Positions 14,387-23,787 of a stretch of 27,379 bases of DNA are shown here, in pieces (within the stretch, counting starts at the first letter, position 1; the number at the start of each line of letters is the position of its first letter). This stretch comes from a virus: the IMG/VR virus record IMGVR_UViG_3300037549_000043, positions 1-27,379 of that record. The stretch is one strand, 5' to 3'. Below the pieces are notes generated by a model that was given only the letters and a program-made list of their open reading frames with translations, was not told the origin of the DNA and ran no database searches. The translations under genes and the position numbers were made by a program.

Positions 14387-17038
14387 ATGGCACAGCTTCC
14401 CGATCTTGTAGGCACCGATCTAGCCAGTGGCCGCAAATTAGCTGCGCCTGATGCGTCGCCGAAAGTCAATACCGGCACGGCTCCCGACGGTATGGGAACG
14501 CCAACGGTTGACGCCCACATGGATGCGACGCCTATCGTGAATTCAGGCGAAGCCGTAGAGAACGCAGCCAATCAGGCAAACCAAGTCGTGATGCAGCAGG
14601 TCGATGCTGCGCAGAAAACTTGGCTGCTTAATGCTTCCGCACAGCACGAATTAGACGCGCAACAGATGCTTTCCAATGCACAGCGCAACGCGGCGCCGGG
14701 CCAAGAGATTACACCTTTGCTTTCGGATGCACTTAACCAGAACATGCAACAGAAGGCCGCGCAGGTTGATAGCCCGCTGCTGGCACAAAACTATCAGAAC
14801 GAAATGACGCGCGCCAATCAGGGTGTTTTGTCGCAGGCTCAAGCGTTTGATTTCCAGCAACGTGATGCAGCGGTCGAGAATAACTTCAAGCAGGGCATTG
14901 ATGCGCAGCAGAAAACATTATCGCTGCTGACCGATCCCGGCCAGATTGAAAGCAAGTTCGGCGAAATGATGAGTGGCGTTAATTCCAACATCGCAAGCCT
15001 GCCGCTGGCGCCGAATGTCAAGTTGCAGTTGCAGGACTACGCCCGCAAGAATCTGACAGATGCAGCCAACCAGACAGCGATTAATCTTGATCCAAAGGGC
15101 TTCCTTGCCCGCAATACCGGGACACCCGCGAGTGCCACGCAGCAATTTGCCAGCACGGCGCCCGGCTCACCGATTGATTTCGTGCAGGCTCAAGAGGGAA
15201 CCGCAACAGTTGCAAACGATGGCGGCAAGGGACTTACAAAGTTCGGTGTCAATCAGGCGGGGAACCCTGATGTGAATGTTGCAAATTTAACGCAGGATCA
15301 AGCGAAACAAATTCTGCAAACTCGTTATATCGACAAGGTTGTGACACCCGGCATGTCGCCACAGATGGCTTTGGTTGCTGGCGATACCGCCGTGAATATG
15401 GGCGTCAGTAAAGCACAAGATTTAATCGCTCAATCTGGTGGCGACCCACAAAAGCTTATTGATTTGCGCCGCGCACAGTATCAGCAGTTGGCACAATCAA
15501 ACCCAGCGCAATATGCACAATATCTGCCGGGATGGAATGCCCGGCTTGATGCTTTGCAGCAACGCTTGCCTGACGTTACACCACGCACCGATCCCGGCGA
15601 TGAACCCGGCACGACGGTGCAGAACATCGGCGGCTGGGCGCCTATGCAGCTTTCGACCTACGATCAGCGCGCAAAGAATGTCGAGTTGGCGCAAAACTAT
15701 AGCGACCAAGAGGACAAGCAGGCGCAGCAGCAGCAGGCGGTTCAGAAAGCAGCGTTTAATTCTGATTTCAATATCGCGCTTAACCGTGGGCAGAAAACCT
15801 ATCAGGATATCGAAAACGCCTATCAGGCTGGTATGATCTCGCCGACACAGCGCACCGAATACACCAAGACGCTTGACGATGTGAACGGCAATAACTTGAA
15901 GGGCATGGCGGCTATGGGCCGCGTACAGGACACGCTGAATGGTACGGGCGTTCTTGATCCCAAGAACGCTGATGATCGCGCTGCCGTGGATCGCCACTAT
16001 GAAGGGTGGTTGCAACAGCAGCCCCAGCCACAAAACGATCAGGACAAAGCTTTACTGCAAGCCAAGGAAGTTGATATGGCTGGCAAATATGGGATGCTGC
16101 CTAAAACGATGGTCGGCGGTTTAGCCGGTAGCCTGCGCAGCAATAAGCCCGAAGATGTGACGAATGCCGCCGGGATGATTAATCAGATTCGGCAAACCAA
16201 TCCTGCGTTGCTATCCGACATTCCCGAAAACGATTTGAAGGGTGCGAACCACATTCAATCCTTGGTGATGGCTGGCTACACGCCTCCAAATGCGGTAGCG
16301 GCTGCGCAACAGGAATTGAAAGTCACCCCTGATGTTAAGCAGTACCGCACCGATGAAGCCGACGCGGCTTTGAAAGATGGCGGCCTTGGCAGCATGGCAA
16401 CCAGTTCGATCAATGGTCAGTACAGCAGCAAAAACCCTCTGAATAACACCGCTGATGTTACGTGGTCGAAGGCTGACATTCCCAGCGACATGAAGGCTGC
16501 GTGGAATGAGGCTTACAAGAATGAATATATCCGCACCGGCAACCCGAACACAGCTACGCAGACGGCAACGGATTTGATTTCAAATACTTATCAACGCACC
16601 AACGTTGGCGTCGGCCCCAATGGCAACAGCACGCGCTGGATGCAATCAGCACCCGAACAATACTATTCCGCGCCGGTAAAGGTCGATCAATCCAAGTGGA
16701 TGAACGAACAGTTGGAAGATGATATCGGCAAGAACACAATTAACCCCGGCACCTTGAAGGCTGAAAATATGCAGCTTGTGCCAAGTGGCAAAACGAACGA
16801 ACAAGGGCTGCCAACCTATAACGTTTGGACAGTTCAGAACGGTGCATCGGTGCCTCTGCAAACCAAAACTGGAAACCTCGAATGGTATCCTGATTGGAAC
16901 ACCAGCAAGGAACTTGATCGTTATAAGGCGCGCGCCCGTTACAGCACCATGACGCCGCAACAGCAAGACGATCAGGACAGGCAGGATTCGCCGATCACTA
17001 CCAAGCTGGGTAGTGCGCTTGAAGGGATGGCAAACTAA
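14387..17038 (+). CDS. Ejection protein with GH108-type muramidase domain (gp15-like position)
   Basis: An 883-residue internal virion protein. Residues 1-240 and 395-883 are Gln/Ala/Asn-rich helical arms, as in T7 gp15. Between them lies a domain matching the GH108/PG_binding_3 pair: FVQAQEGTATVANDGGKGL (264-282) aligns with the 'EGG....D.GG.T..GI' catalytic motif, giving Glu270 as the likely catalytic residue. GDTAVNMGVSKA (332-343) is next, then RRAQYQQLAQSNPAQYAQYL and PGWNARLDAL (361-390), the typical C-terminal 'R..fy..L....p....f..GW..R' motif. It should cut peptidoglycan glycan strands to let the ejection tube through. In T7 the muralytic domain is in gp16 instead. Confidence 0.8.
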   Translation: MAQLPDLVGTDLASGRKLAAPDASPKVNTGTAPDGMGTPTVDAHMDATPIVNSGEAVENAANQANQVVMQQVDAAQKTWLLNASAQHELDAQQMLSNAQRNAAPGQEITPLLSDALNQNMQQKAAQVDSPLLAQNYQNEMTRANQGVLSQAQAFDFQQRDAAVENNFKQGIDAQQKTLSLLTDPGQIESKFGEMMSGVNSNIASLPLAPNVKLQLQDYARKNLTDAANQTAINLDPKGFLARNTGTPASATQQFASTAPGSPIDFVQAQEGTATVANDGGKGLTKFGVNQAGNPDVNVANLTQDQAKQILQTRYIDKVVTPGMSPQMALVAGDTAVNMGVSKAQDLIAQSGGDPQKLIDLRRAQYQQLAQSNPAQYAQYLPGWNARLDALQQRLPDVTPRTDPGDEPGTTVQNIGGWAPMQLSTYDQRAKNVELAQNYSDQEDKQAQQQQAVQKAAFNSDFNIALNRGQKTYQDIENAYQAGMISPTQRTEYTKTLDDVNGNNLKGMAAMGRVQDTLNGTGVLDPKNADDRAAVDRHYEGWLQQQPQPQNDQDKALLQAKEVDMAGKYGMLPKTMVGGLAGSLRSNKPEDVTNAAGMINQIRQTNPALLSDIPENDLKGANHIQSLVMAGYTPPNAVAAAQQELKVTPDVKQYRTDEADAALKDGGLGSMATSSINGQYSSKNPLNNTADVTWSKADIPSDMKAAWNEAYKNEYIRTGNPNTATQTATDLISNTYQRTNVGVGPNGNSTRWMQSAPEQYYSAPVKVDQSKWMNEQLEDDIGKNTINPGTLKAENMQLVPSGKTNEQGLPTYNVWTVQNGASVPLQTKTGNLEWYPDWNTSKELDRYKARARYSTMTPQQQDDQDRQDSPITTKLGSALEGMAN

Positions 17039-20000
17039 TGCCTATCGTGGACGACAACAGCAGCTTGCCTGAAACGTTTCCGGCTCAAGGCGAACCCCAA
17101 AGCCAGCAGATTGCTGAACAGGGCATGCAACCACCTGTGCCGCGTGAGAACCGCTTCTTTCCAACACTTCCGCCTGACGATATCCGCAACGTGTTTGGCA
17201 CGGCGCTAAACAGCGAAAACAGCGTCGGTGAGATGATTAATTATTCCGGCTATCTGTCGCAGCTTTCCGGTGTCGATCACACGCCTGACCCTGATTTCGA
17301 TGCGTGGGAACAGATGAAAAAAGACCCAAGCATGGAACAATACGGCACCCAATTGGGGCAGGCGCGCAATCAAGCCGAATACGACGTTATGGCGCAGAAG
17401 ATCAAACAGGAAGAAGCCAACGCGGCCACGATGCAAGGCGCGGGTGTGACAGGCACGCTGGTGGGATTGGGCGCTGGTTTCGCCGATCCGATCAATTTTA
17501 TTCCCGGTATTGGTGTTGGGGAAGATGTTTACAAGGCTGCAAAGTTTGGACGCGGCACTGTCGAAGGTTTAACCCACGGCGCCACGGCTGGATTGTTTGC
17601 CGGTACGGCAGGCGCAGCCGTCAATTATGCGACCAATATCACGCCGACGCTATCGGATGAAGCCTATTCGATTGGCGGTTCTGCGCTGTTAGGTGGCGTA
17701 CTTGGTGGTTCGTTCGGCGCTTTGTCGGATGCGCTGCACGGCGGCAAGATTGCCTATGACGGCACGACGCTGAAAACTCCTGACGCTGTATCGGCATCAA
17801 TCGCTGATGCGTCCCGTAATTATGCCGATAACCTTCGGGCTGCCGACGGTGAAGTGCAGCCTTTCTACCCGCAACAGGTTGGCGCCGAATCAGTTGGTGC
17901 GGCCCGCGCGCCGGGGCCTGACACGACCCTTGCGCAGGAAAGCTTTGTGCCTGCCAACATTGTACCGAACAAACTCGCTGCCGCGCTGCCTGACGCCGTG
18001 GCGGATAAGCTGGATTTATCAAAGGCGCTGTCATTCAGTGACCCGACGCTTGCACTGATGAATAGCCCGGAGATTGAAAGCCGTCGCGCTGTGCAGTTGT
18101 TGGCTGATGTTCCTGCCGAAGTACAAAAGAACCGCGAAGGCATTGCCAGCAGCCCGTACAACGTCGAAGCCATTATGAAACAGTGGGAAGGTCAGCGCGC
18201 CCGTACCGACATGGCGGTGCATGATCTTTATAACCAATACCGCTTTGGCCGTGACACCAAGGTTGGCGATAGCCTGCGTTTGTTGCCCGATGCTATCAGG
18301 CAACCCAAAGACAAAATGACGATTTCGGATTTCAGTGCCGAAGTCGATAACGCGATGCGTAACAATGACCAGCACCCCGTGCCGGAGGTTGCCCAAGCGG
18401 CAAAGCTTTACCGTGACCAGTTGGTTGAGCCTTTGAAGCAACAGGCTATTAAGCTTGGTATGCTCGATCCTGACGTTAAGGCCGTCGGCGCACCCAGCTA
18501 TGCGCCGCGTTCCTATAATGTTCCTTATGTGATTGCGAATCGGCCACAGCTTGAAAACATCATTGCGCGGTCGTTCAAACGCTCAAACGTCAACATCACC
18601 GAACGTTATGACAATTTCAACGTGCAGGCTGCGAATGCCGACCGTCTGGTCAAGGAATATACGGCCAAGAAAGAGGAAGCGCAGAAGCTACTGTCTGCCG
18701 CGACGCCCCTTAACCGCGAACACATAAAGAATTTTAATATCCTGCAACGTGAAATGCAGGTTTTGAAAAAGCAGCATGACCGTTTGCAGACGCGTGCCGA
18801 CGCCGCGAAGCAACGCGTAACAACCATGACGCCCGCGCAATCAAGCGCAGAATTCAAAAAGGCAATCGGCCACGTTAAGAACGGCATCCCCAATAGCATG
18901 AAGGCAAAGACGCTTTCCGAATGGGTACGTTCCAATGGTGGCTTGCTGGATGATGAAGGCGGCGAAGTTCGTGCTGCCGGTGGCGGCGGCAAGGATGCAC
19001 GCCTGATTAACAACAAGTCTGGAATGAACCTAGACGACGCTGCGCGTAAAGCGCAGGAAGCTGGTTACTTTCCCGACAGCGAAGGCCGTCCAGATATCCG
19101 TGAATTCCTTGACGCATTGCATGGCGACGCGCAAGGCTCCGTGCCTCGCTACAGTGATAACGATCTCGGCAATTTGGACTATGAACATTATATCAACCAG
19201 CTTTCGAGTGAGTTAGATCAGCACGGCATCGACGTTAACAAAATGTCGCCCGGCCAGATTGAAAACTTTATCCGTGGCGACACTCCCGGCGCACCCGATA
19301 GCATCGCGCAACGCGCCAAAATGCGCGAAGCCGAATACGCACAACGCCGTGCTGACGCAAGCCTGCAAAGCATCAAGGATGAAATTAAGCGCCGTCAGTT
19401 ACGCTTCGACGATATCCGGGTCAACCGTGATGAAAGCAGTGCAAAGATTCAATCAGTAAAAGCAGAGTTGGAAGATATCGAACGCGTCATTTCGGCCAAT
19501 AATGAGAAGTCGCAGCGGTTCCGTTCGCAAGCTGCCGATGTGATGTATATCGCCCGCGCTGATGATGCGGAGTTGCTCGATCTGGCAAAGAATTCAGTTG
19601 ATGGTATCGTTGGCCTAGAGCCGGGCAGAGTTGCCTATAAGGGTATCCCAATGACGCGCGGCCCGTTGAAGGAACGCGTTCTGCCGGTGCTTGATAGTGA
19701 AATTCGGGACTTTATTGACCACGATGTGTTCCGCAACATGCGGAAGTATCAGCACACGATGGCAAGCGATGCTGCGCTTACCCGTGTGTTCGGTCGTCCT
19801 GACATGCAGCAGCAGTTCCAGAAAATCAATAACGGCTATGACGGCCAACGCATGGCGCTTGGTGAAAAGTACGGCGTTTCTGCATTGAAGATGGGACTTG
19901 ATCCTGATGGCAAGTGGAACGGCGACGTTGCGCTAAACGATCAGATGAAAGACATTCCACCCGAACTACAGAAAGAATTGACGGCGCTTAATGCGCAGCA

Positions 20001-21294
20001 GCAAAAAGATATCGACAATCTTTCCGGGGTTCGTGACCGGCTGCGTGGCACTTACGGCGCGCCCGCAAATCCGTACAGCCTTGCGATGCGCAGCTATAGG
20101 GTTATCAAGCAACTGAATTACATGCGCAGCCTTGGGATGCAGGCATTAACTGCATTATCGCACGCTGCCAAAATCCCTATGGCGCATGGTGTAATGCGTT
20201 TCATGGGTGATGGCGTGGCGGCTTTCGCACGTAACGGTGAACAGTTTCGCCTTGCAGCTAATGAAGTCAGGCTGGCCGGTACAGCTTTGGAAATGGCAAG
20301 CAACGCGACACAGCTTGCCCTGAACGGCCTATCGGATGATTGGTCGGGATACTCAAAGTTTGAACGTGGCCTGACGGGCTTGTCCGATAACTTCCGGTTC
20401 ATTACTTTGATGGCGCCTTTTATTTCGTCACTCAAAACCATGTCGGGTGTTATCAGCCAGACGCGCAGCCTTGAAATGATTGAGGCTATGGCAAAAGGTG
20501 GGGAAACAAACCCCGCTGAATTGGCGCGCTTGGCTAAGTATGGGATTGACACCCCGATGGCGCAACGCATTTTTAATGAAGTCGATCAGCACGGCACCAA
20601 AAAGGATGATATCTGGTGGGCCAACACCCAAGCGTGGAACGATCAGCAGGCCGCCGAAGTGTACCGGATGGCCCTACAGCGCGAGACTGACAAGATCATC
20701 GTCACGCCGGGGCAGGATACACCCCTGTTCATGTCGCGCCCTATGGGGTCGATGCTGTTGCAGTTCCGAAGCTTTGCCTTCGCGTCGGTGCAGCGCACCC
20801 TTATTTCAGGGCTACAGCAGCGTGATATGGCCGTCCTGAATGGCTTTATGGCAGCTACAGCAATCGGCATGTTCAGCTATTGGGCAAAAACCCCAGCCGA
20901 CAAGTTAAGTTCCGATCCCGCTACGTGGGCCGTCGAAGGTATCGACCGGGCCGGTGCGTTCGGATGGTTTGACGATATGAACAATGCTGTGGAAAAGCTG
21001 ACCGGCAACCGGGTCGGGATGCAAAGTCTGGCGGGTGAATTTAGCCCCAAACAGCAGAAGTTTGATTCCAGCCAAGCTGCCGCCGCTATCCTTGGGCCTA
21101 CCTACTCGACAGTGTTCACCACTATGCTGCCGCTGCTTAACGACGTTGGCGGTGGGCAATTCAATCAGAATGACCTGCACCTGATGCGGCAAATGTTGCC
21201 GTTGCAGAATTGGTTCGTGGCTTCAAAGATCATGGATCAGGCCGAGCAGGGCGTTAATAGTTCGCTTAACATTCCGAAAAAGCATCGACAATAG
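17038..21294 (+). CDS. Large ejection protein (T7 gp16-like)
   Basis: A 1418-residue protein; T7 gp16 has 1318. It starts at ATG 17038, overlapping the upstream stop by one base. In order: a Pro-rich N-terminus; a Gly/Ala hydrophobic region (about 134-232: TGTLVGLGAGFADPINFIPG, GGSALLGGVLGGSFGAL) likely to contact the membrane; a coiled coil (about 537-600); a module with SEWVRSNGGLLDDEGGEV and AARKAQEAGYFPDSEGRPDI (about 618-700), known to me from large multi-domain phage and plasmid proteins; another coiled coil (about 755-828); and a C-terminus with MGSMLLQFRSFAFASVQRTL (about 1234-1255), a conserved ejection-protein segment. No transglycosylase motif is visible, consistent with the enzyme being in the upstream gene. 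Confidence 0.85.
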   Translation: MPIVDDNSSLPETFPAQGEPQSQQIAEQGMQPPVPRENRFFPTLPPDDIRNVFGTALNSENSVGEMINYSGYLSQLSGVDHTPDPDFDAWEQMKKDPSMEQYGTQLGQARNQAEYDVMAQKIKQEEANAATMQGAGVTGTLVGLGAGFADPINFIPGIGVGEDVYKAAKFGRGTVEGLTHGATAGLFAGTAGAAVNYATNITPTLSDEAYSIGGSALLGGVLGGSFGALSDALHGGKIAYDGTTLKTPDAVSASIADASRNYADNLRAADGEVQPFYPQQVGAESVGAARAPGPDTTLAQESFVPANIVPNKLAAALPDAVADKLDLSKALSFSDPTLALMNSPEIESRRAVQLLADVPAEVQKNREGIASSPYNVEAIMKQWEGQRARTDMAVHDLYNQYRFGRDTKVGDSLRLLPDAIRQPKDKMTISDFSAEVDNAMRNNDQHPVPEVAQAAKLYRDQLVEPLKQQAIKLGMLDPDVKAVGAPSYAPRSYNVPYVIANRPQLENIIARSFKRSNVNITERYDNFNVQAANADRLVKEYTAKKEEAQKLLSAATPLNREHIKNFNILQREMQVLKKQHDRLQTRADAAKQRVTTMTPAQSSAEFKKAIGHVKNGIPNSMKAKTLSEWVRSNGGLLDDEGGEVRAAGGGGKDARLINNKSGMNLDDAARKAQEAGYFPDSEGRPDIREFLDALHGDAQGSVPRYSDNDLGNLDYEHYINQLSSELDQHGIDVNKMSPGQIENFIRGDTPGAPDSIAQRAKMREAEYAQRRADASLQSIKDEIKRRQLRFDDIRVNRDESSAKIQSVKAELEDIERVISANNEKSQRFRSQAADVMYIARADDAELLDLAKNSVDGIVGLEPGRVAYKGIPMTRGPLKERVLPVLDSEIRDFIDHDVFRNMRKYQHTMASDAALTRVFGRPDMQQQFQKINNGYDGQRMALGEKYGVSALKMGLDPDGKWNGDVALNDQMKDIPPELQKELTALNAQQQKDIDNLSGVRDRLRGTYGAPANPYSLAMRSYRVIKQLNYMRSLGMQALTALSHAAKIPMAHGVMRFMGDGVAAFARNGEQFRLAANEVRLAGTALEMASNATQLALNGLSDDWSGYSKFERGLTGLSDNFRFITLMAPFISSLKTMSGVISQTRSLEMIEAMAKGGETNPAELARLAKYGIDTPMAQRIFNEVDQHGTKKDDIWWANTQAWNDQQAAEVYRMALQRETDKIIVTPGQDTPLFMSRPMGSMLLQFRSFAFASVQRTLISGLQQRDMAVLNGFMAATAIGMFSYWAKTPADKLSSDPATWAVEGIDRAGAFGWFDDMNNAVEKLTGNRVGMQSLAGEFSPKQQKFDSSQAAAAILGPTYSTVFTTMLPLLNDVGGGQFNQNDLHLMRQMLPLQNWFVASKIMDQAEQGVNSSLNIPKKHRQ

Positions 21295-21295
21295 G

Positions 21296-21341
21296 GTTGC
21301 GAAATTCGTAGTGGATTGTTTATGTTAACCAACTTCGTGCG
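21296..21341 (+). promoter_or_regulatory. Shared intergenic element, copy 2, before the fiber gene
   Basis: The 56-base gap holds GTTGCGAAATT (21296-21306), TTAAC (21325-21329) and CTTCGTGCG (21333-21341), the same blocks as after TerL at 3816-3851 but with 18 rather than 6 bases between the first two. Here TTGCGA with TATGTT at 18-base spacing could act as a weak sigma70-type promoter for the fiber and lysis genes. Confidence 0.3.
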
Positions 21342-21350
21342 GGGGCTTAA

Positions 21351-23291
21351 ATGACTGTCAACCAAGATATTCTGAAATCTGGCCCCTACAACACGGATGG
21401 GACAACGAAGGCGTTCGCCGCCACGTTCCAGTACCTTGAGGACAGCGATATTGTCGTCACGCTGCTGAACACCACCACCGGCGCTTCACTGGTCGGGGTT
21501 CTCAATACCGATTACACGGTTGTTGATAACGTTTCGCCTATCATTGGTGGCACGGTCACGATTGCCAATAATGGTTTTGGTGGCATCGCCAATGCGACCG
21601 GCGTCATTGCCGCTGGCTATACCGTAACGCTGAACCCTGCAATTCCTTTGTTGCAGCAAGAAAGCTACCCCAATGCTGGCCTGTTCCCTAGCGCCGCCGT
21701 CGAACAGGCGCTTGATCGCCTGACCTTGATCTGTCAGGGCCTACAACTTGCCACATCCGAATCACTGAAATATCCAGTGACCGACTCGTCCACAATCTCG
21801 AACGTTTTGCCAAATAGCACCTTGCGCGCCAATTTGTTTTTGGCATTCGATAGCTTGGGCAATCCGATTGCTGCATCTTCTGCCAGTGGCGGCGTGACAA
21901 TTTCAGGGGCAATGATCCCTGTGGTTCAATCGACCACAACCATGTTGGCGACAAAAATTCTTCTGAACGCCACGATTGCCAGCTTGGCTGCCGGGTATGT
22001 TGATACGAATGTGCTTGAGCAAATGACGGGGAACGTCAACAGCTACGCGCAAGAAATTATCCAGAACACAAGCAACGGCACAACCGCTTCGGCTGATTTG
22101 GTTGTAAGCAATAACCTATCAACGGCGACGACATTCTACGGCAATTTCGGCATGAATTCGTCGGGCTTCACGGGAAGCGGCTCGTTCAACAAAGCATCAG
22201 CCGTTTATCTGACAAGCACATCTGGCGACCTTGCTATTGGCACCACGACCGCAAACGCGATTCATTTTGTCTATAATAGCGGCACGACTGATGCGGCCTT
22301 CATCGACGGCACAGGCTTTAACACCATCACGCAGGCCGCGAATAATAGTTCGACGTTGGTTGCCACAACCGCGCAATCCGCGCAGGCTGCGCAGTACAAT
22401 GGCAGCGGATTTATCAACAAGTTTCGTAATGCAAGCTGCACAATCGCACAGCTAGGCACCAGCGGCACAATCACGGCAGGAACGCCCGGCTATACACTTG
22501 ATGGCTGGATAATTGGCTGCACTGGCGCGAATGTCGGTTGGGGCCAAGCATCAGCTATGGCGACAGCACAGCAAGAAGCACCTTGGGCTGTTTTTGCATC
22601 GACTGCTGTCGGCGTTACTGATCTATTCTTCAAGCAGCGTATTGAAAGCGTCGATTGCGCGCAATTAGTTAGCAAACAGGTTACGGTGCAATTCGGCATT
22701 TTCCAGAACACAGCAGGAAGCATTACCCCCACCCTGACAGTGAAACACGCTGGATCGACAGACAACTGGACTTCGCCGGTTACTGATGTAAATGCGGTTT
22801 CTCTACAGGCTTGCGCGCCCAACGTCGTGACGCAGGTTGCCTATACGTTTGCCTGTTCTGCATCAGCATTAAATGGTTTGGAAATCACGGTTGACTTTGG
22901 CGGATCGGCTAACGTTGCTGGCAAGACAATCACGGTAGGCGTTGCCGATATCCGCGCCACGCCCGGCGTCGCCACAGGGTTGAACGCCACGCCACCCGTT
23001 GCTGAAATTCGTCCTGTCGCTTTCGAGTGGACACACAATTTGCGTTATTATTATGCTGCTTCTGGCATTAGCTGGACTGCATATCCCGGTTCCGCTTCTG
23101 CTGGTAATCGGGATATTTACGTTGCTTGCCCTGTGCCGATGCGTACCACACCAACGTGTGCCGGTACATTTGGCGCCGGGGCCGCTACGGTGAACACACC
23201 AACACCTAACGGTGTAGACTTCTTCATCAATGTGGGCAACACGACTACCGTTACTCCACTGACTTCATTTTCGTTTGATGCGAGGTTGTAA
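21351..23291 (+). CDS. Tail fiber/receptor-binding protein with T7 gp17-like N-terminus
   Basis: A 646-residue protein. Residues 1-135 match the T7 gp17 N-terminal anchor that binds the tail: 'Y.tdG....F...F.YL..sdivVtl' (YNTDGTTKAFAATFQYLEDS), DYTVVDN, then PSAAVEQALDRLTLICQGLQ. The middle is Ser/Thr/Asn-rich beta structure, probably a trimeric shaft. Residues about 352-545 (start NKFRNASCTIAQLGTSG, then YTLDGWIIG) resemble the carbohydrate-binding-module-like domain found in many tail proteins. The end (EIRPVAFEWTHNLRYYYAAS onward, 556-646) is the conserved 'E.Rp...E....RYYY' closing domain. It should recognise a cell-surface sugar. Gap and ribosome-binding site suggest separate control. 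Confidence 0.82.
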   Translation: MTVNQDILKSGPYNTDGTTKAFAATFQYLEDSDIVVTLLNTTTGASLVGVLNTDYTVVDNVSPIIGGTVTIANNGFGGIANATGVIAAGYTVTLNPAIPLLQQESYPNAGLFPSAAVEQALDRLTLICQGLQLATSESLKYPVTDSSTISNVLPNSTLRANLFLAFDSLGNPIAASSASGGVTISGAMIPVVQSTTTMLATKILLNATIASLAAGYVDTNVLEQMTGNVNSYAQEIIQNTSNGTTASADLVVSNNLSTATTFYGNFGMNSSGFTGSGSFNKASAVYLTSTSGDLAIGTTTANAIHFVYNSGTTDAAFIDGTGFNTITQAANNSSTLVATTAQSAQAAQYNGSGFINKFRNASCTIAQLGTSGTITAGTPGYTLDGWIIGCTGANVGWGQASAMATAQQEAPWAVFASTAVGVTDLFFKQRIESVDCAQLVSKQVTVQFGIFQNTAGSITPTLTVKHAGSTDNWTSPVTDVNAVSLQACAPNVVTQVAYTFACSASALNGLEITVDFGGSANVAGKTITVGVADIRATPGVATGLNATPPVAEIRPVAFEWTHNLRYYYAASGISWTAYPGSASAGNRDIYVACPVPMRTTPTCAGTFGAGAATVNTPTPNGVDFFINVGNTTTVTPLTSFSFDARL

Positions 23292-23293
23292 TC

Positions 23294-23533
23294 ATGTCGG
23301 ACTATCAACTAACACAATCTGGCAACACGGTGATGCGTACGGCAGATAATGCCTATATCCCGATTGATCCGATGAACGCCGATTATCAAAATTATGAGGC
23401 ATGGCTTGCAGAAGGCAATACACCCGATGCTGTGCCTGCACCTACGCCCGATCCGGCACCCACACTTTCCGATCTTCAAGCACAACTTGCCGCCTTGACA
23501 GCGCAGATACAGGCTTTCGCAGGGGGGGTCTAA
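23294..23533 (+). CDS. Small fiber-associated/assembly protein
   Basis: A 79-residue protein 2 bases after the fiber stop, with GAGG upstream. The N-terminal pattern VMRTADNAYIPIDPMNADYQ followed by YEAWLAEGNTPDA is a frequent small phage protein motif ('..R..DgafIP.D..N.dy..Y..Wla.GNtP'), found next to fiber genes. A Pro-rich linker and a short C-terminal coiled coil (LSDLQAQLAALTAQIQAF) follow. A chaperone-like or fiber-tip role is likely from context, unproven. Confidence 0.65.
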   Translation: MSDYQLTQSGNTVMRTADNAYIPIDPMNADYQNYEAWLAEGNTPDAVPAPTPDPAPTLSDLQAQLAALTAQIQAFAGGV

Positions 23534-23787
23534 TGGCTGATGAAACCAAACAGGAAAAGCAAAACCTGTATGAGGTTTTCCGCCTCATTACACCAATGCT
23601 CATTACTGCGTTCGCGGTAATCCTTTGGTCACAAATTGGTGATATTAAAACATCCACCACCCACACAGCCGATGCGGTCAATGCACTGGCCGTGCAACTC
23701 GCTACCGTTTCGGCGAAAACTCAATCGCTCGAAGAACGATTGAACAACGATGAAAGCCGAACCGTCAACGGGAAGGGAAGCCACTAA
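23533..23787 (+). CDS. Small single-pass membrane protein with coiled coil
   Basis: An 84-residue protein from ATG 23533 (one-base overlap with the upstream stop). It has a charged N-terminus, one membrane segment (about residues 19-36, ITPMLITAFAVILW), then a heptad-like soluble helix (ADAVNALAVQLATVSAKTQS, LEERL). It stands at the head of the lysis region and could be an antiholin, a holin partner or a hemolysin-XhlA-type accessory with reversed order. No motif decides between these. Confidence 0.65.
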   Translation: MADETKQEKQNLYEVFRLITPMLITAFAVILWSQIGDIKTSTTHTADAVNALAVQLATVSAKTQSLEERLNNDESRTVNGKGSH

